Shown piece after piece: positions 1-6,983 of a stretch of DNA of 15,101 bases. Source of the DNA: Desulfobacula sp. (lineage in GTDB: Bacteria > Desulfobacterota > Desulfobacteria > Desulfobacterales > Desulfobacteraceae); contig JAOZRF010000012.1 of the NCBI GenBank assembly GCA_029940245.1, positions 1 to 15,101 of the forward strand, in the 5' to 3' direction. The position numbers and the translations under genes were made by a program. Numbering within the stretch: position 1 is the first letter of the stretch; each line of letters starts with the position of its first letter. The notes beneath the pieces were generated by a model. That model was not told the DNA's origin. It worked only from the letters and a program-made list of their open reading frames with translations, and did no database searches.

Positions 1-248
1 AAGTTCTTTATTGCAATTTTGCTGTGAGGCACAACCAAAAAAACCACCCATTTTTTTTTCTCTTTTCTTTGTAATTAAAAGCTATTCATTCTTTTCCTTT
101 ACCGATATGATCAATTAATAGTTATAATTTAAGATGTCAAACAAATAAGTGGCATAATTTTGTATTGAACTTGCCTGTTATATGCTGATATTATAATTAA
201 CAGCAATTCCGTAAAGATATTCCGGCCTATGGATTTCATTCGTTTTAA
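1..248. other. AT-rich stretch without a recognisable gene
   Basis: I see no supported gene here. There is a T-rich tract at about 51-70, a TATAAT at 192-197 on the plus strand, and a weak inverted repeat CTGTTA (175-180) / TAACAG (198-203). A short open stretch at 184-252 could be an older part of the plus-strand remnant that follows. No hairpin followed by a U-tract is visible on the minus strand, so the terminator of the cobalamin operon is either further left, outside the window, or Rho-dependent. Confidence 0.5.
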
Positions 249-468
249 CTGAAATCCCGATTAGAAGCCTTGAATAAAATCCACCAGGATATTCCTGAAA
301 AGGTGAAGAAGAGTAGGATCAAATTCCAGGTTAATCTTACAGATATTTGATTACCTCCGAATCAACGCCCTGAAGGAAAACGGCCGTTCTTTCCTGGAAA
401 AAGCTTGTAATACCTCAAACAGCCAATACACCTGTTACGACCCCGAGAAGCAACCAGACGAATTATAG
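249..468 (+). pseudogene. Frameshifted coding remnant, C-terminal fragment of an unrecognised protein
   Basis: Two plus-strand reading frames join into one protein-like text. Frame 249-350 contains a charged helix-like segment ending in FQVNLTDI and then a TGA. The next frame continues without a gap in sense as FDYLRINALKENGRSFLEK and ends at TAG 466-468. One frameshift near 345-350 explains the break. There is no start codon or ribosome binding site at the left edge, so this looks like the 3' end of a decayed gene. I do not recognise the family; a transposase C-terminus is one possibility but unproven. Its last 34 bases overlap the 3' end of cbiP on the opposite strand. Confidence 0.4.
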
Positions 469-1964
469 TGGACCAGCCCTTTCAAATAATCGACATCAAT
501 ATATTTTTTGAGGTGATCTGCTAAAAGATCATACTGCTTGTTTCGTTCTTCAAGCCCCCTGTCTTTTTCACATGAAACAGAATCCATCCCTATCATATGG
601 AGCCATTTTTGTGTAATCTCAGCGGAATTGAAAAAACCATGGAGATAGGTTCCAATACACCTGTTATTTTCAGATAGACACCCATCTGGAAAATCAACTG
701 GTTCTGCATTTCTCTCTTTTATTCTAAAGGGGTGCCTACCTTTGGGAACTGTTGTATGCCCCATATGGATTTCATATCCAAAGCCTTCACTTTCCTGCCA
801 GCGAAACCGGCTCAAAGAGGTCATTTTCGGAGCGGTTAATACCGTTTCTACGGGAATAAGTGAGAGGCCTTCTGTTTCTCCGGGTTTTCCCTCAAAGCCC
901 TCGGGGTCCACAACCTTTTTTCCCATGATCTGATATCCGGCACAAATCCCAAAAACATAACCGCCATTATCCACATAGGTCTTTATGGCATCGGACCATC
1001 CTTGTTTGTGAAGCCAGAGAAGGTCTGCCCGTGTATTTTTGGACCCCGGAATAATTATGGCACCGGCCTTATCAAGGTCACACACCCGGTCCAGGAAGTG
1101 AACATCCAGCCCCTTCAGATGTAACAGAGGATCAATATCATTAAAATTGGCAATGTGAGGCAATCGGATGACGGCTAGCAGGTGGTTTTCAGGATGGTCC
1201 GGAAGCTTTTTGCTGACCTGTTCAATCACAACGGAATCTTCGGCTTCAATCTCGATATGGGTATACCAGGGAAGAACCCCCAATACTTTTTTTTGTGTTT
1301 TATTTTCAATCCATTGTACGCCATCATGAAAAAGAGAGATATCACCCCGGAACCGGTTGATGATCACGCCCTGAACCAGTTTTCTACAGGAGTCCGGAAT
1401 ACAGTCAAGGGTTCCCGCAATCTGCGCAAACACGCCACCCCTGTGAATATCTCCCACAAGGATTACGGGCGCTTCTGCATATTCGGCAATCTTGAAATTT
1501 ACAATGTCATGGGTCATGAGGTTAACCTCAGCGCATGATCCTGCACCCTCTATTACTACCAGATCATATTTGTCTCTCAATCTATCCAGGGCTTCTGTAG
1601 CAACAGCAAACAGCTCTTTTTTTTTTTTATGATAACTGCCGGCACTGCAGTTCTGCCAGACCAAACCATTTACAATCACCTGGGAGCCCACGTCACTGGT
1701 CGGTTTTAAAAGAATGGGATTCATATCCACATGAGGCACTACTCCGGCACCTTCTGCCTGGACAATCTGAGCCCGGCCCATTTCCAGACCCTCTGGTGTG
1801 ACCCCTGAATTATTAGACATGTTTTGGGATTTATAAGGGGCAACCCTCAGGCCCAAATCAGCAAAAAATCTGCAAATTGCCGTAACCACGATACTTTTCC
1901 CAACATCAGAACCCGTACCAAGAATTGCGATGCAGGGAGCTTTGCTCTTGTTTTTCAAATTCAA
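435..1964 (-). CDS. cbiP: Cobyric acid synthase (glutamine-hydrolysing) CbiP
   Basis: CbiP amidates the b, d, e and g side chains of adenosylcobyrinate a,c-diamide, using ATP and glutamine, to give adenosylcobyric acid in the cytoplasm. The N-terminal synthetase domain has the P-loop GTGSDVGKS at residues 17-24 and the family motif YKSQNMSNNS at 44-53. The C-terminal class I glutaminase domain has its nucleophile Cys341 in FGICAGYQ and the triad His442 in GTYLHGFF. Length (about 509) is normal to slightly long. The first in-frame start is TTG at 1962-1964, but a GGGGG stretch abuts it directly; a second TTG at 1956-1958 has better spacing and may be the real start. The last 11 residues (499-509) lie beyond the usual family end and are encoded opposite the plus-strand remnant. 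It is the last gene of the operon, 68 nt after cbiH. An A12 run encodes Lys113-116. Confidence 0.95.
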   Translation of the reverse strand: MNLKNKSKAPCIAILGTGSDVGKSIVVTAICRFFADLGLRVAPYKSQNMSNNSGVTPEGLEMGRAQIVQAEGAGVVPHVDMNPILLKPTSDVGSQVIVNGLVWQNCSAGSYHKKKKELFAVATEALDRLRDKYDLVVIEGAGSCAEVNLMTHDIVNFKIAEYAEAPVILVGDIHRGGVFAQIAGTLDCIPDSCRKLVQGVIINRFRGDISLFHDGVQWIENKTQKKVLGVLPWYTHIEIEAEDSVVIEQVSKKLPDHPENHLLAVIRLPHIANFNDIDPLLHLKGLDVHFLDRVCDLDKAGAIIIPGSKNTRADLLWLHKQGWSDAIKTYVDNGGYVFGICAGYQIMGKKVVDPEGFEGKPGETEGLSLIPVETVLTAPKMTSLSRFRWQESEGFGYEIHMGHTTVPKGRHPFRIKERNAEPVDFPDGCLSENNRCIGTYLHGFFNSAEITQKWLHMIGMDSVSCEKDRGLEERNKQYDLLADHLKKYIDVDYLKGLVHYNSSGCFSGS

Positions 1965-2032
1965 CCCCCGCTTTTACTTTGTTTTAAAAACAGTACATTA
2001 CTTTTCTTATGTAAACGTGTTACCTGCCACAC

Positions 2033-2911
2033 CTACTCCATTGTATATTTCCCTGAATACCCTCTTGGTGTGTACATAAAATCACGATACGTGGCAGACT
2101 GAGTACTCCCGATAAAAACGGTTGTCAGCATGTCGACATCCGCATTGGCAAGTTCCGAAAGGGATAGGATACGGACATTCTGGGAATCACGCATGGCATT
2201 TTTAACAATACCCACTGGTGTGTTCCCATCCCTGTACTTCAGCGCAATTTCCATGGCTTTTCCAAGCTGCCAGTCGCGTTTTTTACTTTTTGGATTAAAA
2301 ATAACCAAAACAAAATCAGCTTTTGCTGCATATTCGATGCGTTTTTCAATAACCTCCCAAGGGGTCATAAGATCACTCAGACTGATACATGCAAAATCAT
2401 GGGTGAGCGGAGCGCCCAGAAGGGATGCTCCCGATGAGAGAGCCGGGATACCCGGTATGACTTCAACTCTCAATGCCTGTTCATCTATTCTTTTTTTTTG
2501 TGGACTGAATATGGAAAGCTTTCTTTTCTTGCAGATTTCAAGAGCCAGACCGGCCATGGCATAAATCCCGGGATCACCGCTGGATACAATGGCACAGGAT
2601 TTTCCGGACAATGTCGTATCAATGGCAGCCTTAACCCTGTCAACTTCTTTTTTCATGGCCGTGGCGATGATGTTCTTATCTGCAATCAGATTCCGGATCA
2701 AATCGATATAGGTTGTATAACCGGCCACGGTATCCACCTCTTTAAGGACAGACAGTGCCCGGGCGGACATATGCTCCGGGTTGCCAGGCCCTATGCCGAC
2801 AATATAGAGAGCTCTGTTATTCGAGCCACTGCCAGTGTCACATTTTTTGTTTTCTGTTTCTCCACAATCAGTTCCCCGTTTGATGCTGCCAGAATTGCTG
2901 CTGCTTCGCAT
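2033..2911 (-). CDS. cbiH: Cobalt-precorrin-3 C17-methyltransferase CbiH
   Basis: CbiH methylates C17 of cobalt-precorrin-3 with SAM and drives ring contraction to cobalt-precorrin-4, forming the delta-lactone. The tetrapyrrole methylase fold is clear: LYIVGIGPGNP at residues 35-45 and SSGDPGIYAMAG at 110-121, then VIPGIPALSSGASLLGAPLT in the middle. The family core starts only at about residue 34. The first 33 residues are Ser/Gly/Thr-rich and overprinted on the end of cbiG, giving a 121-nt overlap. I kept the ATG at 2909-2911 because AGGAG stands about 10 nt upstream and no ATG, GTG or TTG occurs in frame nearer the core. A non-canonical start closer to the core cannot be excluded. It is followed after 68 nt by cbiP. 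Confidence 0.92.
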   Translation of the reverse strand: MRSSSNSGSIKRGTDCGETENKKCDTGSGSNNRALYIVGIGPGNPEHMSARALSVLKEVDTVAGYTTYIDLIRNLIADKNIIATAMKKEVDRVKAAIDTTLSGKSCAIVSSGDPGIYAMAGLALEICKKRKLSIFSPQKKRIDEQALRVEVIPGIPALSSGASLLGAPLTHDFACISLSDLMTPWEVIEKRIEYAAKADFVLVIFNPKSKKRDWQLGKAMEIALKYRDGNTPVGIVKNAMRDSQNVRILSLSELANADVDMLTTVFIGSTQSATYRDFMYTPRGYSGKYTME

Positions 2912-3876
2912 ACGCTTTTTGCTCCTGTATGTTTTTTTACGATCTGAGAAATATTCTTTACATTTTTAACGGTATTAAGTTCCCGGTTTTCAAAAAAAAC
3001 AAAGGGAACATTCAGGGATTTTGAGACTTTTAAAATCCCTTCCTCATCTTTTTTAATATCAATGGTTGCGATGTGCCGGATAGAAAGCACTGAAAGAGCG
3101 TTTTGTTTAAACACATCCTTTAAAAGATCCATGATTTCAGATTCCGGTGTTCCCCGGTTGCAACCGATACCCACACAAAGGGAGGAAGGTCTTAACTTTA
3201 AACATTGATCATCCTTACAAATTACATCATCAATAATAACACGGTAATCACATTCACTGGTTTCACTTATAAAGCAATCCGGAAGGTTCCCAAAGGAATC
3301 AAGCGAATCGGACAAATCAGCGAACAGGCCGAATGGATCATGAAACCAGATTTTTTCTTTTTCCAGAAACGCCATGTTTATTTTTTTGATCATCTCTGGA
3401 TTTTCGATTTTAAGACCTTTCTCCCGGGCGATCATATCAATGGCAGGAACCTGGTTTACATCGGTGGCTGTCGATAAGACAGGGTCAGCACCTGTCAGGT
3501 CTCCAATTTCCATAGCCAGCTGATTTGCCCCGCCAAGATGACCAGATAAAAGGGAGATGACATTCTGCCCGGTATCATCCATGGAAACCACAGCAGGATC
3601 AACGGTCTTATGCCTGATATGATCGGCAATCACCCGGATGACAATGCCCGTGGCCATAATAAAGAGATGACGCGGGTATCTGCTGAAATTTTTTCCCACA
3701 CATTTTAGTAAGGATGAAAAGGGGACATCACAGATTTCATTCTCAAACCGATCTGAAACAAAAAAAACAAAACCGGTCTTTTTTTGTTTCAATTTTTTGG
3801 AAAGGGTTAGCCCTCCCCGGGTCAATACCCAGACGGCTGTTTTATTTTCTATATTCATGACTGAAGGATTTATCAT
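2791..3876 (-). CDS. cbiG: Cobalt-precorrin 5A hydrolase CbiG
   Basis: CbiG opens the delta-lactone of cobalt-precorrin-5A and releases the C20 carbon as acetaldehyde, giving cobalt-precorrin-5B. The protein has the usual three parts: an N-terminal domain with MATGIVIRVIADHIRHKTVDP (about 74-94, where the family is strongly conserved) and DTGQNVISLLSGHLGGAN (101-118), a middle region with ATDVNQVPAID (137-147), and a C-terminal domain from LCVGIGCNRGT (233-243) to the end motif VEKQKTKNVTLAVAR (338-352). The start lies 35 nt inside cbiF; no strong ribosome binding site is seen for this ATG or for Met7, so translation is probably coupled to cbiF. The 3' end overlaps cbiH by 121 nt. The C-terminal motif is complete, so the overlap is not caused by a read-through of cbiG. 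Confidence 0.94.
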   Translation of the reverse strand: MINPSVMNIENKTAVWVLTRGGLTLSKKLKQKKTGFVFFVSDRFENEICDVPFSSLLKCVGKNFSRYPRHLFIMATGIVIRVIADHIRHKTVDPAVVSMDDTGQNVISLLSGHLGGANQLAMEIGDLTGADPVLSTATDVNQVPAIDMIAREKGLKIENPEMIKKINMAFLEKEKIWFHDPFGLFADLSDSLDSFGNLPDCFISETSECDYRVIIDDVICKDDQCLKLRPSSLCVGIGCNRGTPESEIMDLLKDVFKQNALSVLSIRHIATIDIKKDEEGILKVSKSLNVPFVFFENRELNTVKNVKNISQIVKKHTGAKSVCEAAAILAASNGELIVEKQKTKNVTLAVARITELSILSA

Positions 3877-4624
3877 AAAGTTTTGATTTATAGATCATAC
3901 CGGCCTTATCCGTATTGAGTGACTTTGACACCACAATCAATGTCTGGCTCCTGATTTTTTCCTTTTCCACGGTTTGGGCAAGTTTTTTCAAAGGCACGCA
4001 GATAAACCGTTCTTCAGGATGGCTTACCTTGTATGCTATGGCACAGATAAACTCCTCTCCATAGGCCTTTACCAGGATCCTTTGAACTTTTGAAATAAGG
4101 GTGATGCTCAGATAAATCGCCATGGAAGCACCATGTGATGCAAGTCTTTCCAGTGTTTCAGATTCCGGAACCGGGGTTCGGCCTGCCATTCGTGTCAAAA
4201 TCAGGGTCTGTGTAATTTCAGGCAGGGTGTACTCAATACCCAGTCCGGCTGCTACAGCAAAGGCTGCAGTGACACCTGGTATTACCTTGTAGGGAATGTC
4301 TTCTTTCTCCAGTTCCGCCATCTGTTCAAAAATCGCTCCGTAAAGGGAAGGGTCTCCCGTATGCAGCCGGACAACTTTTTCCCCTTTGTTATATGCCACT
4401 TTCATCATGCCGGTAATTTCATCCAGGTGAAGGGAGGCACTGTCGATACACTCTGCTTTTTTTGCCCATTTGAGGACTGCCCTAGGCACCAGGGATCCTG
4501 CATAGATCACAAGATCTGCCTCGTTCAGAGCCTTCATTCCCTTAACTGTGATCAAATCCGGATCACCCGGACCTGCCCCGGTAAAAAGAACGGGGTTTTT
4601 CTTTGTTTCCTGTATATGTGTCAT
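3842..4624 (-). CDS. cbiF: Cobalt-precorrin-4 C11-methyltransferase CbiF
   Basis: CbiF methylates C11 of cobalt-precorrin-4 with SAM to give cobalt-precorrin-5A. From the start chosen here the protein has 260 residues, normal for the family. It shows LFTGAGPGDPDLITVKG (13-29), TGDPSLYGA (89-97), the PGVTA turn (116-120) and the CbiF/CobM-type stretch RMAGRTPVPE (145-154). The frame stays open further upstream to an ATG at 4681, but the ATG at 4622-4624 forms an ATGA overlap with the stop of cbiET and has CCGGAG about 7 nt before it, while the upstream extension has no family likeness. The downstream gene cbiG starts inside its last codons. It sits in the operon directly after cbiET. Confidence 0.95.
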   Translation of the reverse strand: MTHIQETKKNPVLFTGAGPGDPDLITVKGMKALNEADLVIYAGSLVPRAVLKWAKKAECIDSASLHLDEITGMMKVAYNKGEKVVRLHTGDPSLYGAIFEQMAELEKEDIPYKVIPGVTAAFAVAAGLGIEYTLPEITQTLILTRMAGRTPVPESETLERLASHGASMAIYLSITLISKVQRILVKAYGEEFICAIAYKVSHPEERFICVPLKKLAQTVEKEKIRSQTLIVVSKSLNTDKAGMIYKSKLYDKSFSHEYRK

Positions 4625-5847
4625 TTTTTTTCTCCGGATATAATAAAAACAGGATTCTGGCTTTTCAGCATTAAATTCCACGGCATAGGGTGACCGCAGC
4701 TCACCTGAATCTGTACAATATCAGTGTTAAAATTTAATTTTTCCAATTTTTCAAGAACGGATGATACATTGCCTAAAAGCACGGTATTCACAACCATTCT
4801 TCCCCCTTTTTTCATGAAAGAAGCGGACCGTTCAATAAGTTCAGGAAGGTTTTTCCCTCCCCCCCCGATAAAGACCCTGTCGGGAACGGCTAGGTTTTCC
4901 AGGCCGCCCGGAAGCTCCGCATGAACAATCTTTAGGATATCAACTTTGAATTTACCTTTGTTCGCTTCAATATCTTTGATTCGCTTCAGGTTTTTTTCCA
5001 CAGCAATGATCTGTCCTGTCTTAATAAAAAAATGAGCCTCAATGGAAATGGAGCCACTGCCGGCACCGAGGTCCCAAAGGATATGATCGCTCATCAACTT
5101 TAATTTGGAAAGGGACACTGCCCTGACTTCCGGTTTTGTGATCAGCCCCTTTTCATGCTGGAACAAGGCTTCCGGCATACCGATATTTATCTTGGTTTCC
5201 TTTATGGAGTTTTTTGTATCCTTTTCTTTCCTTAGGAGAAGAACGATATTCGGGTCCTGAAAATCCCTTTTACATAAATCATCCCCTGTAATCCAGGTTA
5301 TGTTTTCATCTTTTTGACCAATTTTTTCCAGTACGCAAATCACAAACCCATGGATACCAGCCTGGCTAAGTTTGGATTGAAACCATGCAGGTGTTCGGGT
5401 GCCATCCGTCAGAACCGCCGCTTTCCGGCAGTTCCGGATCCTTTCAAGATGAACCGGTGTTAATTTTCTTCCATGAAGACTTATCAATTCGGCATCCTGC
5501 CAGGACTCACCCAGGCGCCCAAAGGCCGCTGCAACGGTTGAGACATTGGGATAGACCGTGATCTTGTCCCTGCCTATTTTTTGGGATAGATACCCGCCTA
5601 TTCCGTAAAAAAGCGGGTCGCCCGATGCCACAACAGTAATTTTACGGAAAGCCTGGTGCTTCAGAATAAAGGCAACAACTTCTTTTAAATTATTGGAAAT
5701 TTCAATTTTTTCACCCGCAAAATCAGGAAATAAAGAAAGGTGGCGAACCCCTCCCATGAGGACATCCGACTGACTGATAATCGTCAAATGCTGATCCGTA
5801 AGATCCTGATAGCTCATTCCCAGCCCGATAATCGAGACTCTGTTCAT
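4621..5847 (-). CDS. cbiET: Fused CbiE-CbiT, cobalt-precorrin-6B/7 C5,C15-methyltransferase and C12 decarboxylase
   Basis: One polypeptide carries two enzymes that are separate in many bacteria and fused in others (CobL type). Residues 1-207 are the CbiE tetrapyrrole methylase (C5 methylation), with IIGLGM at 6-11 and VVASGDPLFYGIG at 72-84. Residues 223-402 are CbiT (C15 methylation with decarboxylation of the C12 acetate), a Rossmann methyltransferase with SAM motif LWDLGAGSGSISIEA at 257-271 and FIGGGGKNLPELI further on. The join at about 208-222 is Lys/Thr/Asn-rich, like a flexible linker. The ATG overlaps the cbiD stop as ATGA, with AAGGAG about 9 nt upstream. A G8 run (4859-4866, minus strand) lies in the CbiT part but the frame is intact across it. 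Confidence 0.95.
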   Translation of the reverse strand: MNRVSIIGLGMSYQDLTDQHLTIISQSDVLMGGVRHLSLFPDFAGEKIEISNNLKEVVAFILKHQAFRKITVVASGDPLFYGIGGYLSQKIGRDKITVYPNVSTVAAAFGRLGESWQDAELISLHGRKLTPVHLERIRNCRKAAVLTDGTRTPAWFQSKLSQAGIHGFVICVLEKIGQKDENITWITGDDLCKRDFQDPNIVLLLRKEKDTKNSIKETKINIGMPEALFQHEKGLITKPEVRAVSLSKLKLMSDHILWDLGAGSGSISIEAHFFIKTGQIIAVEKNLKRIKDIEANKGKFKVDILKIVHAELPGGLENLAVPDRVFIGGGGKNLPELIERSASFMKKGGRMVVNTVLLGNVSSVLEKLEKLNFNTDIVQIQVSCGHPMPWNLMLKSQNPVFIISGEKK

Positions 5848-6956
5848 GAAATACCACTCCTTGCATTGAGTTCTACTTCTGCAACAACCTCACCATCGAA
5901 ATCCAGAACAACGGATTTCAGGCGGATATGAGGGGATGTATAAGGCGCTGCCGAGTACACAATTTTTTCACTGATATCCTGGATGACGTCCTTGTGATTT
6001 TCCTTTAAGAGAAAAAAAGCTTCCCGTGCCGTGTTGGACTGTTTAATTTTATCAGAAAGTTCTGCATCCCTCGTTCTTTCATAGGCCCAGCAGGAGAGTT
6101 GATCCAGGCTGAGATTCGATTTTGCAGCATGGGTATGATAAACACCCTGAGCCATCTTTACTGCCTTGCCAAAAAAAACCACAAATATAACATGTTTAAA
6201 GGGCATTTCAGAAACCATCTCCAGTGATTTCCCAAAAAAATCTCCTATTTGTACAAAGGCTTCTTTGGGCTCTGATGTAAAAATTTTTTCTGCAAATCGC
6301 TCACTTCTCCGGCCGGTTGTAAAATATAGAGTACGGACTCCAATAGCTGACGCCACACAAAGAGAACTTCGGATGGTGGCAATATACGCCTCATGGGACA
6401 TGGGTCTGACAACACCCGTTGTCCCAAGAATCGAAATACCCCCGATGATGCCGAGCCTGGAATTTAGAGTCTTTTTTGCCAGAATTTCGCCCTGGGGAAC
6501 AAAAATTTCAATATCTACGGTCCATTTTCTATCCTCAAAATTTTCTATCACATCCTGAACCGCCTGTTGGATCATTTCCCTGGGGCCCGGATTAATGGCA
6601 GGTTCTCCCGGAGGAATTTCCAGACCAGGCTTGGTCACCCGGCCGACTCCCCGTCCACCCCGGATTACAATATTACTTTTATCTGACTCATGGATGGATA
6701 CTGCTGCACCAATTTCAGCTTTGTTTGTGATATCCGGATCATCTCCCGCATCCTTGATCACAGAACAGAAGACACGTCCCTGTTTTTCTTTCAACGAAAA
6801 AATCTGAATATCAACCGATCCTTTACTTAAGAAAGGGATGGTAACAAAGTTCTTCTTTTTGTTATGAACCAGCAGGTATACGGCCCCTTTTACCGCTGCT
6901 GCTGCAGAGGCTCCGGTTGTATATCCCGACTTAAGTTTTTTCTCTTTTTTTGTCAC
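5844..6956 (-). CDS. cbiD: Cobalt-precorrin-5B C1-methyltransferase CbiD
   Basis: CbiD transfers a methyl group from SAM to C1 of cobalt-precorrin-5B, giving cobalt-precorrin-6A. It is unrelated in fold to the CbiE/F/H/L methylases. The N-terminal family signature is present as SGYTTGASAAAA (10-21), and the family-typical GGRGVGRVTKPGLEIPPGEP and GGISILGTTGVVRPMS follow. Length, 370 residues, is typical. The start is GTG (6954-6956) with AGGAA about 8 nt upstream; no ATG is available before the signature. It follows the Gate-domain membrane protein after a 27-nt gap and is joined to cbiET by an ATGA overlap. The product needs CbiJ for reduction, and no cbiJ is in this window. Confidence 0.95.
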   Translation of the reverse strand: MTKKEKKLKSGYTTGASAAAAVKGAVYLLVHNKKKNFVTIPFLSKGSVDIQIFSLKEKQGRVFCSVIKDAGDDPDITNKAEIGAAVSIHESDKSNIVIRGGRGVGRVTKPGLEIPPGEPAINPGPREMIQQAVQDVIENFEDRKWTVDIEIFVPQGEILAKKTLNSRLGIIGGISILGTTGVVRPMSHEAYIATIRSSLCVASAIGVRTLYFTTGRRSERFAEKIFTSEPKEAFVQIGDFFGKSLEMVSEMPFKHVIFVVFFGKAVKMAQGVYHTHAAKSNLSLDQLSCWAYERTRDAELSDKIKQSNTAREAFFLLKENHKDVIQDISEKIVYSAAPYTSPHIRLKSVVLDFDGEVVAEVELNARSGIS

Positions 6957-6983
6957 CCTGAATCTTCCTGTTTATCCTTTACT

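Noticed and set aside
374..395. Imperfect inverted repeat AGGAAA/TTTCCT around ACGGCCGT as an operon terminator
   Set aside because: It has a two-base bulge, sits inside the plus-strand remnant and is not followed by a U-tract on the minus strand.
742..1538. Plus-strand open frames inside cbiP, and similar ones throughout the window
   Set aside because: They lie antisense to strongly conserved enzymes, lack family likeness and good ribosome binding sites, and are best read as shadows of the minus-strand genes.
4625..4681. Upstream extension of cbiF to an ATG at 4681, giving a 279-residue protein
   Set aside because: The extension overlaps cbiET, has no family likeness, and the ATG at 4624 has both an ATGA overlap and a well-placed GGAG.
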